The notes under the pieces are model-generated. The model worked only from the letters and a program-made list of their open reading frames with translations. It was not told the DNA's origin and did no database searches. From Vibrio sp. SS-MA-C1-2 (GTDB lineage Bacteria; Pseudomonadota; Gammaproteobacteria; Enterobacterales; Vibrionaceae), in contig NZ_CP090981.1 in the NCBI RefSeq assembly GCF_021513135.1, forward strand, positions 2,604,001 through 2,668,000: a DNA stretch of 64,000 nt. The letters run 5' to 3'. Position 1 is the first letter of the stretch. Each line of letters starts with the position of its first letter. Positions 26,668 to 35,812 of this stretch are shown here, piece after piece. Made by a program: the position numbers and the translations under genes.

Positions 26668-29376
26668 TTAGTCTTTAATTGCATCATACGCAACACCCAA
26701 CTGATAGATAACTTGCGTCGCTGACGTAATAACACTTAAGCCATCAAGATAATCAACATCAATCGGAACAACAATGGAATCGCCAGGGCGTAATCGCGTT
26801 CTATCTGGGAACCAAAAGGCATTACTTGGTTTAGAAATAGAGCCATCTGCATGCAAAATATAGATGCGATCATCATCAGCCTGTTTCTTCATACCACCGG
26901 CTAAATCAATGTACTCTTCAATGGATTTATTGCCATCAAAGCGATAAGTCGAACTAAACTGAACTTCACCCATAATACTGACGACGGGATTATTAGACGG
27001 TATGTATAGCTGATCTTGATTTTCTAAAATGACATCTTCAACTTTATCCCCATCTAAAATTTTAGGTAGATTAATGACCATACGCCCAAGTGCTTTGGTG
27101 TTGTCCAATTCATCAACTAAAGACATTGCATCCATTGGGGTTGAAGAGAAGCTGGCATTAGAACTATTCTTACGCAGCGTCAACCCTGCAATCTGTTGCT
27201 TCAATTGAGCTCGCAGCATATCCATGTGCATTTGCTCTCTCGCTTTGAGTTTTTCACGAGCAAATACAGCACCATCAGAGTTAGCAAATGTAGTTAAACC
27301 ACCGGCTCTTGCAATTAAGTCTTCAATGGTATCGCCACGTTTAAATGAGTATTGTCCAGGGAAAGTTACTTCACCATGAATCGTAACTAGTACCTCATTT
27401 TTCCAACCTGGCTTTTCTAAAATCGTAATACGGTCTTTGGACTGTAATAGAATTTGAGTATCTGGCTCATCATCGATGGCATGTTTTAAATCAACATGCT
27501 GATTCACGATGTCTAGGTTGTTATTGTTTTTAACCCGCGTTAAATCCGCATACTCTAAGTAAGCCGCTTCCGTTAAACCACCTGCCGCTTTTATCAGTTG
27601 ATTTAAATCGCCATTTACAGGTAATGGATAAGCCCCTGGATATTTTACTGCTCCAGAGATATTCACCACTTGAACAGGGTTCTGATAAGTTGCCTGCTGT
27701 TGTAAACGTAAGATAATATTTTCTATCTCTTTGGTACGCGTGTTTGTTGAGTTATCTTCAACCAGATCTAAAGCTGAGCTAACTTTATCTTTGATCTTAT
27801 CAGCATCTTCAACGACAACACCCAAGTTTTTATCATATTGAACATCTTCATTAGTATTTTCAGCACCCGGTTGAGCTTGTGCTAAATTCTGCTGATTCTG
27901 TTGGAATAACTGATTTTGATATTGCTGAGACAGCTGCTGTTGCTCTTTCTCTTTTTCTTTCTTTAAATCTTCACTGGTTTTGTTTTGCGCTTCACTCCAA
28001 TACTCCACATCTAAACCATTACTAAAAACAAAGATTTGGTCTTTTTTCTCTAGCGTCAGGTCATCGCGTGAATTGGATTTGGTGATCGCGTTAAAGAGAT
28101 CAAATTGTAATACCTTAATCTCTTTCGTTTTTTTGTCTTCTCTGACAATTAAAGCGTAGTGAAGATCCGTTGAAGGCTTCAAGTCACTATCGATAGAGTT
28201 AAAAATAGACGATATTTTCATTCCCGATTGATACTGATAAACCCCTTGTCGAACAATATCACCTCGAACGGCAATACCATCAACAATCTGTTTATTGCTT
28301 TCGGTGACTTGTATTTCATCGCCATTTTGAATAACAAACTGTTTGCCAGAGACCGATGACAAGTCAACATCTTTAACCACCACACCTTGCTCGGTTGTCC
28401 GCTTGATGATCACTTTCTTCAAATACGCATTCGCTTTGGTGCCACCTGCGTTAGAAATTAACGTCGCAAGGTTTGTATTATTTCTTAATTCAAAATGTGC
28501 GGGACGATTAACTGCACCGGTAATTGTTGCAATTGTTGTTTTTGCAGGAATAAATAAGGTATCACCGCGCTCTAAACGAATATCACTTGAGGTATCCCCT
28601 TTTAGCAATAGGTTATACATATCGATATTCTGAACAACTTGGCCTTTACGTTTCAATTGAATATGACGTAGAGAACCGATCTCTTTAACACCGCCAGAGG
28701 CAATCAAGGCTTGTGTCACCGTGGTAATCGCATTGACATTATAAGCGCCAGGCTTTTCAGCTTCACCCATGATATAAACTTGCATCATACGCATATTGCC
28801 TAACGTCACTTTAGCACTCACGCCAATACTACGTTTTTTAATAATGCGTTGGATATTCGCTTGTAACTCGCTAAAGTTTAAACCTGCAACATCAATAGGA
28901 CCAATTTCAGGCAGCGTAATTTGACCATCACGGCTAACGTCAACAGAGTAGCTTTGATCTTGTTTGCCATAGAGTTCAATATTTAGTTGGTCACCAGGAC
29001 CGATAGGGTAATCATTTGGGATTGGGAGATCGTCGATAGGCGTGTAGTCTGTCGCATTCCCTGCCAGTGCATCATAACCAAAGTTTTTTATTTCATCTGC
29101 ATCATCAACAACAAAAGGGGAAAGATTTTCAATACTGTTGGCTGCGATAGTTCTTTGAGGGATTGCACTCTGCCCGTTATTGTTTGCTTCTTGTTCGGTA
29201 TTATTCCCTGCATTCAATGAGTTTAAATCTACACCATATTGACGAGCTAATTGCTCTTGTTGAGCTTTAGGTAGTGACTTAAATTGGGCTAATTGTTCGG
29301 GTGTTGGGGTTTGAGAAAATGCAAACGTTGATACAAACAATCCTGAAAGTACCAGCGCTCGATTACGCTTATGCAT
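26668..29376 (-). CDS. SLBB-domain polysaccharide export protein (Wza-like, 902 aa)
   Basis: It begins with a signal peptide (residues 1-21, ...FVSTFAFSQ) and carries a Poly_export domain (YPIGPGDQLNIELYGK, about residues 123-200). Several SLBB repeats follow (IMGEAEKPGAYNV, ITGAVNRPAHFEL, NISGAVKYPGAYPL, IHGEVTFPGQYSF, IMGEVQFSSTYRF). A Gln-rich coiled segment lies near residues 470-510. At 902 residues it is much longer than E. coli Wza (about 380) and resembles the large exporters of Vibrio O-antigen/capsule loci. No lipobox Cys is seen at the signal end. It is the first gene after the JUMPstart element. Confidence 0.9.
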   Translation of the reverse strand: MHKRNRALVLSGLFVSTFAFSQTPTPEQLAQFKSLPKAQQEQLARQYGVDLNSLNAGNNTEQEANNNGQSAIPQRTIAANSIENLSPFVVDDADEIKNFGYDALAGNATDYTPIDDLPIPNDYPIGPGDQLNIELYGKQDQSYSVDVSRDGQITLPEIGPIDVAGLNFSELQANIQRIIKKRSIGVSAKVTLGNMRMMQVYIMGEAEKPGAYNVNAITTVTQALIASGGVKEIGSLRHIQLKRKGQVVQNIDMYNLLLKGDTSSDIRLERGDTLFIPAKTTIATITGAVNRPAHFELRNNTNLATLISNAGGTKANAYLKKVIIKRTTEQGVVVKDVDLSSVSGKQFVIQNGDEIQVTESNKQIVDGIAVRGDIVRQGVYQYQSGMKISSIFNSIDSDLKPSTDLHYALIVREDKKTKEIKVLQFDLFNAITKSNSRDDLTLEKKDQIFVFSNGLDVEYWSEAQNKTSEDLKKEKEKEQQQLSQQYQNQLFQQNQQNLAQAQPGAENTNEDVQYDKNLGVVVEDADKIKDKVSSALDLVEDNSTNTRTKEIENIILRLQQQATYQNPVQVVNISGAVKYPGAYPLPVNGDLNQLIKAAGGLTEAAYLEYADLTRVKNNNNLDIVNQHVDLKHAIDDEPDTQILLQSKDRITILEKPGWKNEVLVTIHGEVTFPGQYSFKRGDTIEDLIARAGGLTTFANSDGAVFAREKLKAREQMHMDMLRAQLKQQIAGLTLRKNSSNASFSSTPMDAMSLVDELDNTKALGRMVINLPKILDGDKVEDVILENQDQLYIPSNNPVVSIMGEVQFSSTYRFDGNKSIEEYIDLAGGMKKQADDDRIYILHADGSISKPSNAFWFPDRTRLRPGDSIVVPIDVDYLDGLSVITSATQVIYQLGVAYDAIKD

Positions 29377-29864
29377 TATTTACATCCTGGTTAAATTTGC
29401 TTAAAAAAGAAAAATGAGTTTTATTAGAATGAGGGATCAAATCGTACTCAGGTTAAATTCGATTCAATTTTATTTTGTTTTTATAGTCTATAATATAAAC
29501 AAAGCGTTTATTTTATCTTCAAATAATCAGCAAGGCTTTTTATTTTAGATACGCTACCGCCCTAAGGTTACAGCCCCTTAATGCTATATCAATTCAAATT
29601 TTGACACTTCTCTGACATTCAAAAAAGCTGTTGTTTTGCAATGATATATCAATAAACTCCTATAAGTGAATTGTTAATTTGTATAATTAAGAAATATGTC
29701 CGATAAATCGCAGTTTTTTACTACACCGACTAGAATATGATTTACAAACTTGATTTTATGTATAAATCATGTTCATCTCTTCTCCTCTTACTATTTATAT
29801 CTACTTTGTGCTTATCATTTGTTTCCTGTTTATCCAGGCGAGATAAGTAAATTCAAGGACGACA
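29377..29864. promoter_or_regulatory. Divergent control region between exporter and Omp85-like gene
   Basis: This 488-base A/T-rich gap feeds transcripts in both directions. It holds the JUMPstart/ops element (listed separately), which leaves a leader of about 175 bases before the exporter start. I could not pick convincing -35/-10 boxes for the minus transcript; they should lie to the right of 29585. On the plus side AAGGA precedes the ATG at 29865. Confidence 0.5.
29551..29582 (-). promoter_or_regulatory. JUMPstart/ops element (RfaH recruitment site)
   Basis: On the minus strand it reads AGGGGCTGTAACCTTAGGGC followed by GGTAGCGTATCT. This contains the ops core GGCGGTAG (reverse complement of about 29554-29561) and matches the wider JUMPstart pattern (GCTGTAA...GGGCGGTAGCGT) found upstream of O-antigen and capsule operons. 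RfaH loads on paused RNA polymerase here and suppresses termination, which suits an operon of about 25 kb loaded with insertions. Confidence 0.85.
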
Positions 29865-31022
29865 ATGCAACCTTTATCTCGTGTTCTTACTTCAATGCCT
29901 CTCTGTTCTGCCCTACTCTTTTCCACCAGCAGCTATGCCGTTACTCCTCTTTTTGAGGTTGGTGATGACTATCAAGAAAACTTTATCGATAAAACATTAA
30001 ATATATTTGGTGCCGATGGCGGTTATGACTCATCAAAACCTATCGATATGAGTTATATCCCGACCGCATATTACACACCTGAGAAAAAGTTTGGTATTGG
30101 TTTACTGGTTGTGGGTCTTTATAAAACTGATTCTGTCTCAGAAAATGTACAGCCTTCCTCTTTGGTCATCAATAGTTACTACTCAACCAATAACTCTTAC
30201 GGTATTTCTATTGATAATAATATGTACCTGAAGGAAGATAGCCAACGATTTGATATTGAGTTTGAAGCGCATAACGAAGATAGTGTTTATTATGGCATTG
30301 GAACCGATGCGGGTAACGATGATGATAACAAGCAAGAATTTAATGAGATTTTAGTTTCCGTTCAACCTAGTTGGAAGTTTGAGTTAGTTGACAATTACTA
30401 CTTAGGCGTTGGTGCGGATATTAGTTATGCCAAAGCCGATGATGTTTCACGTGATGTCGGCGCAGAAGTTCCTTTAGCAAGCAGTACATCAACAGGCTTA
30501 ACTGTTTCAAGTACTTATGATTCGCGAGATTATAAGTTAAATGCCTCAAAAGGTTGGTTATTCGATGTCGATGCCGGGCTTTATTACAACAACGACTCTG
30601 ACAGCAGTTTTGGTAAATACCATGTCGAACTCTCAAATTATATCGACTTTACACCCATCCCCGGTTTACTGGCTTGGCAAGTACAAGGTGACTTCTCTTC
30701 TGGTGATGTACCTTGGTATCAGCTGGCTGATTTAGGCGGCTCAAAAGCGATGCGAGGTTATATCAAAGGCCGCTATCGTGATAACCAGATGTTGATGATG
30801 CAAGCCGAATATCGTCTTCCAATTTATCAGCGCTATGGCATGGTTTTCTGGGGGGCAGCAGGCAGTGTAGCTGACAATGTTTCTGGCTTAGGTGATGATA
30901 TTTTAGGTTCTGTGGGAACGGGGTTCCGAGTTAATATTAAAGATAAAATCAACCTCCGTGCCGATGTTGGCCGTGGTAAAAACGAAACCACCTTCTACAT
31001 TAACGTTAATGAAGTTTTTTAA
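29865..31022 (+). CDS. Omp85/BamA-like surface antigen without POTRA domains
   Basis: This 385-residue protein has a signal peptide (about residues 1-25, ...STSSYA). The rest is alternating beta strands with Asp/Asn-rich turns ending in Phe, as in outer-membrane barrels. The segment GGSKAMRGYIKGRYRDN (about residue 295) is the conserved Arg-Gly-Tyr motif of the Omp85 loop 6. There is no room for POTRA domains, so it is a barrel-only member of the bacterial surface antigen (D15) family. It is co-directional with the next gene (6-base gap). A role in surface polysaccharide assembly is suggested only by position. Confidence 0.75.
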   Translation: MQPLSRVLTSMPLCSALLFSTSSYAVTPLFEVGDDYQENFIDKTLNIFGADGGYDSSKPIDMSYIPTAYYTPEKKFGIGLLVVGLYKTDSVSENVQPSSLVINSYYSTNNSYGISIDNNMYLKEDSQRFDIEFEAHNEDSVYYGIGTDAGNDDDNKQEFNEILVSVQPSWKFELVDNYYLGVGADISYAKADDVSRDVGAEVPLASSTSTGLTVSSTYDSRDYKLNASKGWLFDVDAGLYYNNDSDSSFGKYHVELSNYIDFTPIPGLLAWQVQGDFSSGDVPWYQLADLGGSKAMRGYIKGRYRDNQMLMMQAEYRLPIYQRYGMVFWGAAGSVADNVSGLGDDILGSVGTGFRVNIKDKINLRADVGRGKNETTFYINVNEVF

Positions 31023-31028
31023 TTAAGC

Positions 31029-31862
31029 ATGAAACGAGCGACGATTAAACCAGCAATGACCAAACTATTACGTTTAAATATCGTGCCCAAAAGCGCACCA
31101 ATTTTGTTCACTGCCCTTTTCGGGGTGGTGAGCAACCCCAGTTTGGCAACTCCGAGCTTCTCAGATCAAAATAGATCCACTCAAAGTACTTTATCTCAAA
31201 ACGTAACCGCCGATGTGGAGAATCAATCTCGATGTGAGAAACAGCTCGATTATCAGCTATATATTAATCGTTTTGATATTGGTCGCGTTAAAAAAGTTGA
31301 AACAGTTCAAGGTAACGAGCTATCGATCACCTCAAATAGCCGCTCTAATGTTTTAGGCATTAAAACCCAATTTGACCAGACAACACAGTTACGATTCAAT
31401 CCTAAAAACAGGGTTTGGACGACGCAATCTTATCATCAAATTGTTTCAGGTTTTAGAAATCGAGACATGAACGTTAATTATCTCAATATCATGGGTACTC
31501 AAACGTCAGTTAACTTAGACGGTGAAATCGATAGTTACCAAAGTCCAGAACCGATATTTGATATTGATGGTCTGTCATTGGAGATCGTTCGGCGTGTGAT
31601 TGCCGGTGAAAAGGAATTTAAACTCTCACGACAAGCAACCACCCATTTAGAACCTTATGAATATCAAGTTTTAGGCGCATTTACCGAGAAAACAGAAAAT
31701 TGGGGAGAGATCAAGGTTATTAAAGTTGAACAGTCAGGCTCTGATGATATTACTTACTGGATCGCCCCAGATCTTGAAAATGAAATCGTCAGGGTTATCT
31801 ATCATCGAATTCTATTCAGTGGTGAAGCAAGACTAAGATCTATTTTTGAAGAGTGCCATTAA
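31029..31862 (+). CDS. Exported protein, DUF3108/DUF6134-like
   Basis: This 277-residue protein has a basic, hydrophobic N-terminus (signal, cleavage probably after NPSLA near residue 42). The mature chain is a run of beta strands (LDYQLYINRFDIGRVKKVE, TTQLRFNPKNRVWTTQSYH) ending in a Cys-containing tail (SIFEECH). The pattern resembles DUF3108/DUF6134-type periplasmic proteins; this is a weak call. The close spacing to the Omp85-like gene suggests that the two work together at the outer membrane. Confidence 0.55.
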   Translation: MKRATIKPAMTKLLRLNIVPKSAPILFTALFGVVSNPSLATPSFSDQNRSTQSTLSQNVTADVENQSRCEKQLDYQLYINRFDIGRVKKVETVQGNELSITSNSRSNVLGIKTQFDQTTQLRFNPKNRVWTTQSYHQIVSGFRNRDMNVNYLNIMGTQTSVNLDGEIDSYQSPEPIFDIDGLSLEIVRRVIAGEKEFKLSRQATTHLEPYEYQVLGAFTEKTENWGEIKVIKVEQSGSDDITYWIAPDLENEIVRVIYHRILFSGEARLRSIFEECH

Positions 31863-32000
31863 TGATTTAAGGCAGTTGGGATAAAGTGCAGTTCAGGGTT
31901 CATCTTTTGATTTAAAATCCGAACAATAAATATATCAAGCTTACGAGTACGATAATATACAACCAAAATCCTCTGCCGCTTTATTAGAAAGCTTATACAT
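31859..32000 (-). pseudogene. ParE-type toxin remnant (internal deletion)
   Basis: ATG at 31998-32000 overlaps the antitoxin stop, as in intact parDE pairs. It reads MYKLSNKAAEDFGCILSYS and then a stop. Immediately after, in a different frame register, comes DIFIVRILNQKMNPELHFI, the typical ParE C-terminus. About 55 codons from the middle are gone. The toxin cannot be functional. Confidence 0.75.
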
Positions 32001-32235
32001 TAAGCTTCCTTTTACGTAAAGTAGCAATCTCTTTTAATGTTAATGAAGACTCGCCACTCTCTTCCCCTGCTATAAGCTCTTTTCGTATTAAATCAAGTTT
32101 ATTCTCTTGTTCTTCAAGCAATTTTAACGCGCAACGCATGACTTCACTGGTAGAATTATATCGTCCCGATTGAATCATGCGCTCAACAAATTCACCCAAT
32201 GATTCTCCAATTGTCACACTTGTTGTTCTATTCAT
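31993..32235 (-). CDS. ParD-family antitoxin
   Basis: This 80-residue protein starts at ATG 32235 (MNRTTSVTIGESLGEFVERM). It has an N-terminal ribbon-helix-helix DNA-binding domain (GRYNSTSEVMRCALKLLEE) and an acidic/charged C-terminal toxin-binding tail (LDLIRKELIAGEESGESS). An upstream in-frame extension to 32280 lacks family similarity. Its toxin partner is deleted, so it is an orphan. It may still repress its own promoter. Confidence 0.85.
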   Translation of the reverse strand: MNRTTSVTIGESLGEFVERMIQSGRYNSTSEVMRCALKLLEEQENKLDLIRKELIAGEESGESSLTLKEIATLRKRKLNV

Positions 32236-32310
32236 AGCGGTATTCTCTATATTAACGATTCGCACATAAGAGCATACCATAATAGAATCAGATTAAAAAA
32301 CAACCAACAT

Positions 32311-32352
32311 ACCCGTCTTACTTGAAGTTGCTAGGTTGTTGGCTGTGTGCAT
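32311..32352 (-). repeat. Partial ERIC-like repeat (one end)
   Basis: Only the ACCCGTCTTACTTGAAGTTGCTAGGTTGTTGGCTGTG end of the element is present. The rest is missing or replaced. It sits in the gap between the ParD gene and the next minus-strand gene. Confidence 0.55.
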
Positions 32353-32366
32353 TCAGTATTAAAGAG

Positions 32367-32651
32367 TTACTTAATTCGCATGAGACGATGATTTTCAGTA
32401 CCTGTGGAAAATTCAATGACTTGAGAGCGAGATAGTTTATCAACTCGGTGCAGTAGATTGTCTGAGTAGCCTCGCTTTACCATCCATTCTAAACGTTCAT
32501 TAAAACTATCTTCATTGATAATAAAGGTGTTTTCCATTACCCCAGATCCATAGATATTGACGACCCAAATTCGTTTTTCGAAATCTAAAAGGTCTTTTAT
32601 CTCATCAACAAGTTTACTTAAACTCATTTTTGTTTTATTCGATAGCAACAC
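32367..32651 (-). CDS. Unknown 94-aa protein
   Basis: Not recognised. A GTG start at 32651 is preceded by AGAAGAGA at good spacing; an internal ATG at 32627 (MSLSKLVDEIKDLL) is the alternative. The sequence is amphipathic and charged with an RIWVVNIYGSG strand segment and no membrane helix, so it is probably a small cytoplasmic protein. It lies 48 bases downstream of ktrB but could be separately transcribed. Confidence 0.6.
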   Translation of the reverse strand: MLLSNKTKMSLSKLVDEIKDLLDFEKRIWVVNIYGSGVMENTFIINEDSFNERLEWMVKRGYSDNLLHRVDKLSRSQVIEFSTGTENHRLMRIK

Positions 32652-32699
32652 AATATCTCTTCTAACGTAACGATAATAAAGACCGAAGAGTAACAGAAA

Positions 32700-34070
32700 T
32701 TAACCCGCAAAAATATTATCTTCTGGATAACGAATTAACGTTCGTTTTGGCTTGGATAACATATAAGCCAACGTTAATGGACCAAGACGACCAATGATCA
32801 TTACCATCACCATAATCACTTTACCTAATACAGTTAAGTGAGCCGTTAATCCAGCGGTTAAACCCACGGTACCAAATGCCGAAATCGTCTCAAAAACGAC
32901 CCGATCCATCGGTGCATTCTCCGTCACCATTAATACAAATAATGCGATCACTAGTACCAATATACTGACAACCGTAATTGCCAAACACTTAGTGACAATC
33001 GCATTAGGGATCGTTCTCTTAAACAAAATAACTTGAGGCTGTTGTTTAAGAAATGCTTTGGTCGCCACCATCGCGACAGTAAAGGTCGAAACTTTAATCC
33101 CACCCGCCGTCGATGTAGAACCCGCACCAATCAGCATTAAAATAATCATGATTAACATCGCGGGATGTGTCAATGCGCCAATATTAATGGTGTTGAAACC
33201 CGCAGTTCGTGCAGATGCAGATTGGAAAAATGCCGCTAGCCATTGACCGCCAAAAGAGAGCTTTCCTAAGGTATCGGGATTATTATGTTCTAATAGCCAT
33301 AACATCACCGTCCCAAAAATCAATAAAGCAGGGGTCATCGTCAACATCACTTTGGTATGAAGGCTAAAGAACCTAAAACCACGACGCCAATTACGCTTGA
33401 TATCAGACACAACAGGAAAACCAATGCCACCTGCAATTAACAGCCCTGCAATGGTAAAGTTAATGATAGGATCAGAAGCAAAAGAAGATAAGCTATCAGG
33501 GAAAAGTGAAAAACCTGCATTATTAAAGGCAGAAATAGAATGGAAAACCGCGTAAAAAAGCCCTTTTGACCACCCCATGGTTGGCTGCCAATAAAGGGTT
33601 AAAATAAGCACACCAATCGATTCAGTAATCAAAACAAACGTCATGATATGAACAATTAACTGACGTAAGTTAACAAACTTCTCTTGTCCTAACTGCTCTT
33701 TTGCCAACGCTTGTTGTTTCAGGCTCAATCGCAATCCAAACATAATGATCAAAATCGTCGATAGCGTCATCTGTCCCAAGCCACCAATTTGCATCAATAG
33801 CATTAATAAGATTTGTCCTGATGTTGTAAAATGCGTTCCGGTATCGACGACCCCTAAACCCGTCACACTAATCGCCGATGTTGCAGTAAACAACGCATCG
33901 ATAAAACTTAAACCGCTAACCGAAAAAACAGGGAGTGTTAACAGTAAGGCGGCTGGAAGTAAAATAGCCAAAAAACTAAAGAAAATAATTTTCGTTTCAG
34001 ACCATCTTCGACCTTTTTTACGACTAGAGAGTGAGAGTGTAGCAAGCTCTTTATCTGGAATAATTCTCAT
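32700..34070 (-). CDS. ktrB: Potassium uptake channel subunit KtrB
   Basis: This 456-residue membrane protein of the TrkH/KtrB superfamily has four M1-P-M2 repeats. The selectivity-filter regions are visible as TATSAISVTGLGVVDTG, FNNAGFSL, ARTAGFNTINIG and ISAFGTVGLTAGLT, each with the conserved Gly. It forms a Na+-dependent K+ uptake system with the peripheral KtrA. It follows ktrA in the same operon (57-base gap). Length and order match the Vibrio KtrAB system. Confidence 0.93.
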   Translation of the reverse strand: MRIIPDKELATLSLSSRKKGRRWSETKIIFFSFLAILLPAALLLTLPVFSVSGLSFIDALFTATSAISVTGLGVVDTGTHFTTSGQILLMLLMQIGGLGQMTLSTILIIMFGLRLSLKQQALAKEQLGQEKFVNLRQLIVHIMTFVLITESIGVLILTLYWQPTMGWSKGLFYAVFHSISAFNNAGFSLFPDSLSSFASDPIINFTIAGLLIAGGIGFPVVSDIKRNWRRGFRFFSLHTKVMLTMTPALLIFGTVMLWLLEHNNPDTLGKLSFGGQWLAAFFQSASARTAGFNTINIGALTHPAMLIMIILMLIGAGSTSTAGGIKVSTFTVAMVATKAFLKQQPQVILFKRTIPNAIVTKCLAITVVSILVLVIALFVLMVTENAPMDRVVFETISAFGTVGLTAGLTAHLTVLGKVIMVMVMIIGRLGPLTLAYMLSKPKRTLIRYPEDNIFAG

Positions 34071-34127
34071 ACGGGGTATAATCTTATTTACTCATGCTAA
34101 TCAAACATACTGCAGATATTTAAACGA

Positions 34128-34793
34128 TTACAATCTTTTCAATCGTTCATTTAGAATTTCATTTGGGCCAGCAAGAATTAAGATATCGCCAATCTCCAAA
34201 GCTGTTTCCATATCAGGCTCTTTAATTAACTCAGCACCACGCTTAAAGCCCAATAGCTCACAAGCACTGTTCTTTTTGCAGCAAAGTAGTTGATTTAGAC
34301 GTCTGCCTGAGTGTTCTTTTAAAATCACAAGCTCAACTAACGAGAGATTATTACCCAGATCGATAAATTCAAAAACTCGAGTATCAAGCATTTTTCTTGC
34401 TACGCGAACCCCCATATCTCGGTCGGGACGAATAATAATATCTGCGCCAATTTTAGAGAGAATTTTATGATGGTAACGATCTTTTGCTTTTACCCACACC
34501 GTGTTGACACCGGCTTCTTTTAGCATCAATGTGGTTAAAATACTGGCTTTAATATCTTCGCCAATCGCGACCATAACAATGTCATAGTCATCTAAACGCA
34601 ATTCTGCTAGTACATCCGCATTCGAGCAATCAGCAACGACTGCTTGAGAAGTGATCTCATCGGCTTGTTTTACACGATCTTCATTTAGATCAATCGCTAA
34701 TACTTCTGCACCTTGCTCACTTAGCTCTTCACAAAGTGCCATACCAAAGCGCCCAAGACCAATCACCGCAAATTGTTTCTGTTCTACACTCAT
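34128..34793 (-). CDS. ktrA: KtrA, NAD/ATP-binding regulator of potassium uptake
   Basis: This 221-residue cytoplasmic RCK protein has an N-terminal Rossmann fold with FAVIGLGRFGMALC (GxGxxG) and the acidic residue at AIDLNEDRV, followed by a TrkA-C domain (SLVELVILKEHSG to the end). It forms the gating ring for KtrB. ATG at 34793 precedes ktrB. Confidence 0.93.
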   Translation of the reverse strand: MSVEQKQFAVIGLGRFGMALCEELSEQGAEVLAIDLNEDRVKQADEITSQAVVADCSNADVLAELRLDDYDIVMVAIGEDIKASILTTLMLKEAGVNTVWVKAKDRYHHKILSKIGADIIIRPDRDMGVRVARKMLDTRVFEFIDLGNNLSLVELVILKEHSGRRLNQLLCCKKNSACELLGFKRGAELIKEPDMETALEIGDILILAGPNEILNERLKRL

Positions 34794-35084
34794 GCTTTAT
34801 CTCTACTACTTCACCAAAAGTTAGCCAACATTGTCATCGAAAATAAAAGGCTAAAAAGCCTTCTAGAGACAAGGTAAACGAACTGATATTGAAACTAAGC
34901 GCAGGATAGTGCTCTTTTTGAATTAGCTTTACAAGTTGTAAGTTCCTTACAATAATGCAGCCTATTTTTCCATTTTTGTCGATTAAGGATTTTTCTATAA
35001 AAATCAATAAGAAAATAATAAGGAGAGGTTATTGAGTAGATCAAGGTGGCAAGAGAAATAGAAAATTATCGTTATTTTAAGATA

Positions 35085-35103
35085 GAGGGCACCTTTCGCC
35101 CTC
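35085..35103 (-). terminator. Possible weak terminator after the response regulator
   Basis: GAGGGC and GCCCTC form a 6-bp GC-rich stem with a 7-base loop. Downstream on the minus strand comes TATCTTAAAATAAC, only moderately T-rich. It lies about 100 bases past the response-regulator stop, beyond the repeat. Confidence 0.35.
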
Positions 35104-35120
35104 CTAATCGAGTGTACTTT

Positions 35121-35205
35121 TATACCTAAAATAATCGGAATTGCTAGTAGGCGGCAACTGAGTGAGTACAGCGAACAACCTAGAGACTTCAACTATCAAG
35201 GGTGT
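35121..35205 (+). repeat. ERIC-like repeat, short form (about 85 bp)
   Basis: It begins TATACCTAAAATAATCGGAA and continues TTGCTAGTAGGCGGCAACTG, then jumps to AGCGAACAACCTAGAGACTTC, so the central CCCC...GGGG block is missing. Internal-deletion forms of ERIC elements are known. It ends just at the stop of the response regulator gene. Confidence 0.7.
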
Positions 35206-35206
35206 C

Positions 35207-35812
35207 TTAGTTTTTTTTCACCAAGCCATAGTTAAAAGCATACTGTATTAACTCTGCACTTGTTTTTGCATCAATTAATTTCATCATGGAATATTTATGG
35301 AACTCAACGGTTCGAGAGGAGATAAATAGCTCTTCAGCAACTTGACGAGCAGACTTCCCTTGCGCTAACAATTGCAAAACACTTAGCTGACGCGCGGTTA
35401 AAACTGGCTTATCTTCATTTAAGCTGAGATTAATCGCTTTCGAGATATAACGTTGACCATTTAATACTGCAGTAACTGCAGCCACCAGCTCTTCTCCAGC
35501 TTGATGTTTTAAGATATACCCATTAGCTCCGGCGGCTAAAGCGCCTTCTGCGTATTCCACTTCATCATGCATGGTTAAACAGATCGTTTTCAGCTCTTTA
35601 AAATCACGCTTTAATCTTGCAACCGCAGCAATACCCGTCATTCCCGGCATATTAATGTCGGTAATAACTAGATCCGGCTTATGCTCTTTGACCAACTTCA
35701 CCAACTCTTCACCATCTTTTGCAATTGCAATAATCTTATGTTGCGGCTCTAAAAGGCTAGCAATACCTTGAGCGACTAACAGGTGATCGTCGGCTAAAAT
35801 TAAATTACTCAT
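35207..35812 (-). CDS. LuxR/NarL-family response regulator
   Basis: Starting at ATG 35812 (AAGGATC upstream) the protein has 201 residues. It has a receiver domain with the acidic pair (LADDH), the phospho-acceptor Asp in DLVITDINMPGMTG (about residue 53) and the Lys in ILKHQAGEE. A LuxR-type helix-turn-helix follows (LTARQLSVLQLLAQGKSARQVAEELFIS). It overlaps the histidine kinase gene by 8 bases and is surely its partner. Targets are unknown. Confidence 0.9.
   Translation of the reverse strand: MSNLILADDHLLVAQGIASLLEPQHKIIAIAKDGEELVKLVKEHKPDLVITDINMPGMTGIAAVARLKRDFKELKTICLTMHDEVEYAEGALAAGANGYILKHQAGEELVAAVTAVLNGQRYISKAINLSLNEDKPVLTARQLSVLQLLAQGKSARQVAEELFISSRTVEFHKYSMMKLIDAKTSAELIQYAFNYGLVKKN

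Larger units (their letters stand above)
34794..35206. other. Intergenic region between ktrA and the regulator pair
   Basis: It contains a shortened ERIC-like repeat (35121-35205) and a small GC-rich hairpin (GAGGGC/GCCCTC at 35085-35103) that may end the regulator transcript. Nothing else was recognised. Confidence 0.5.
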
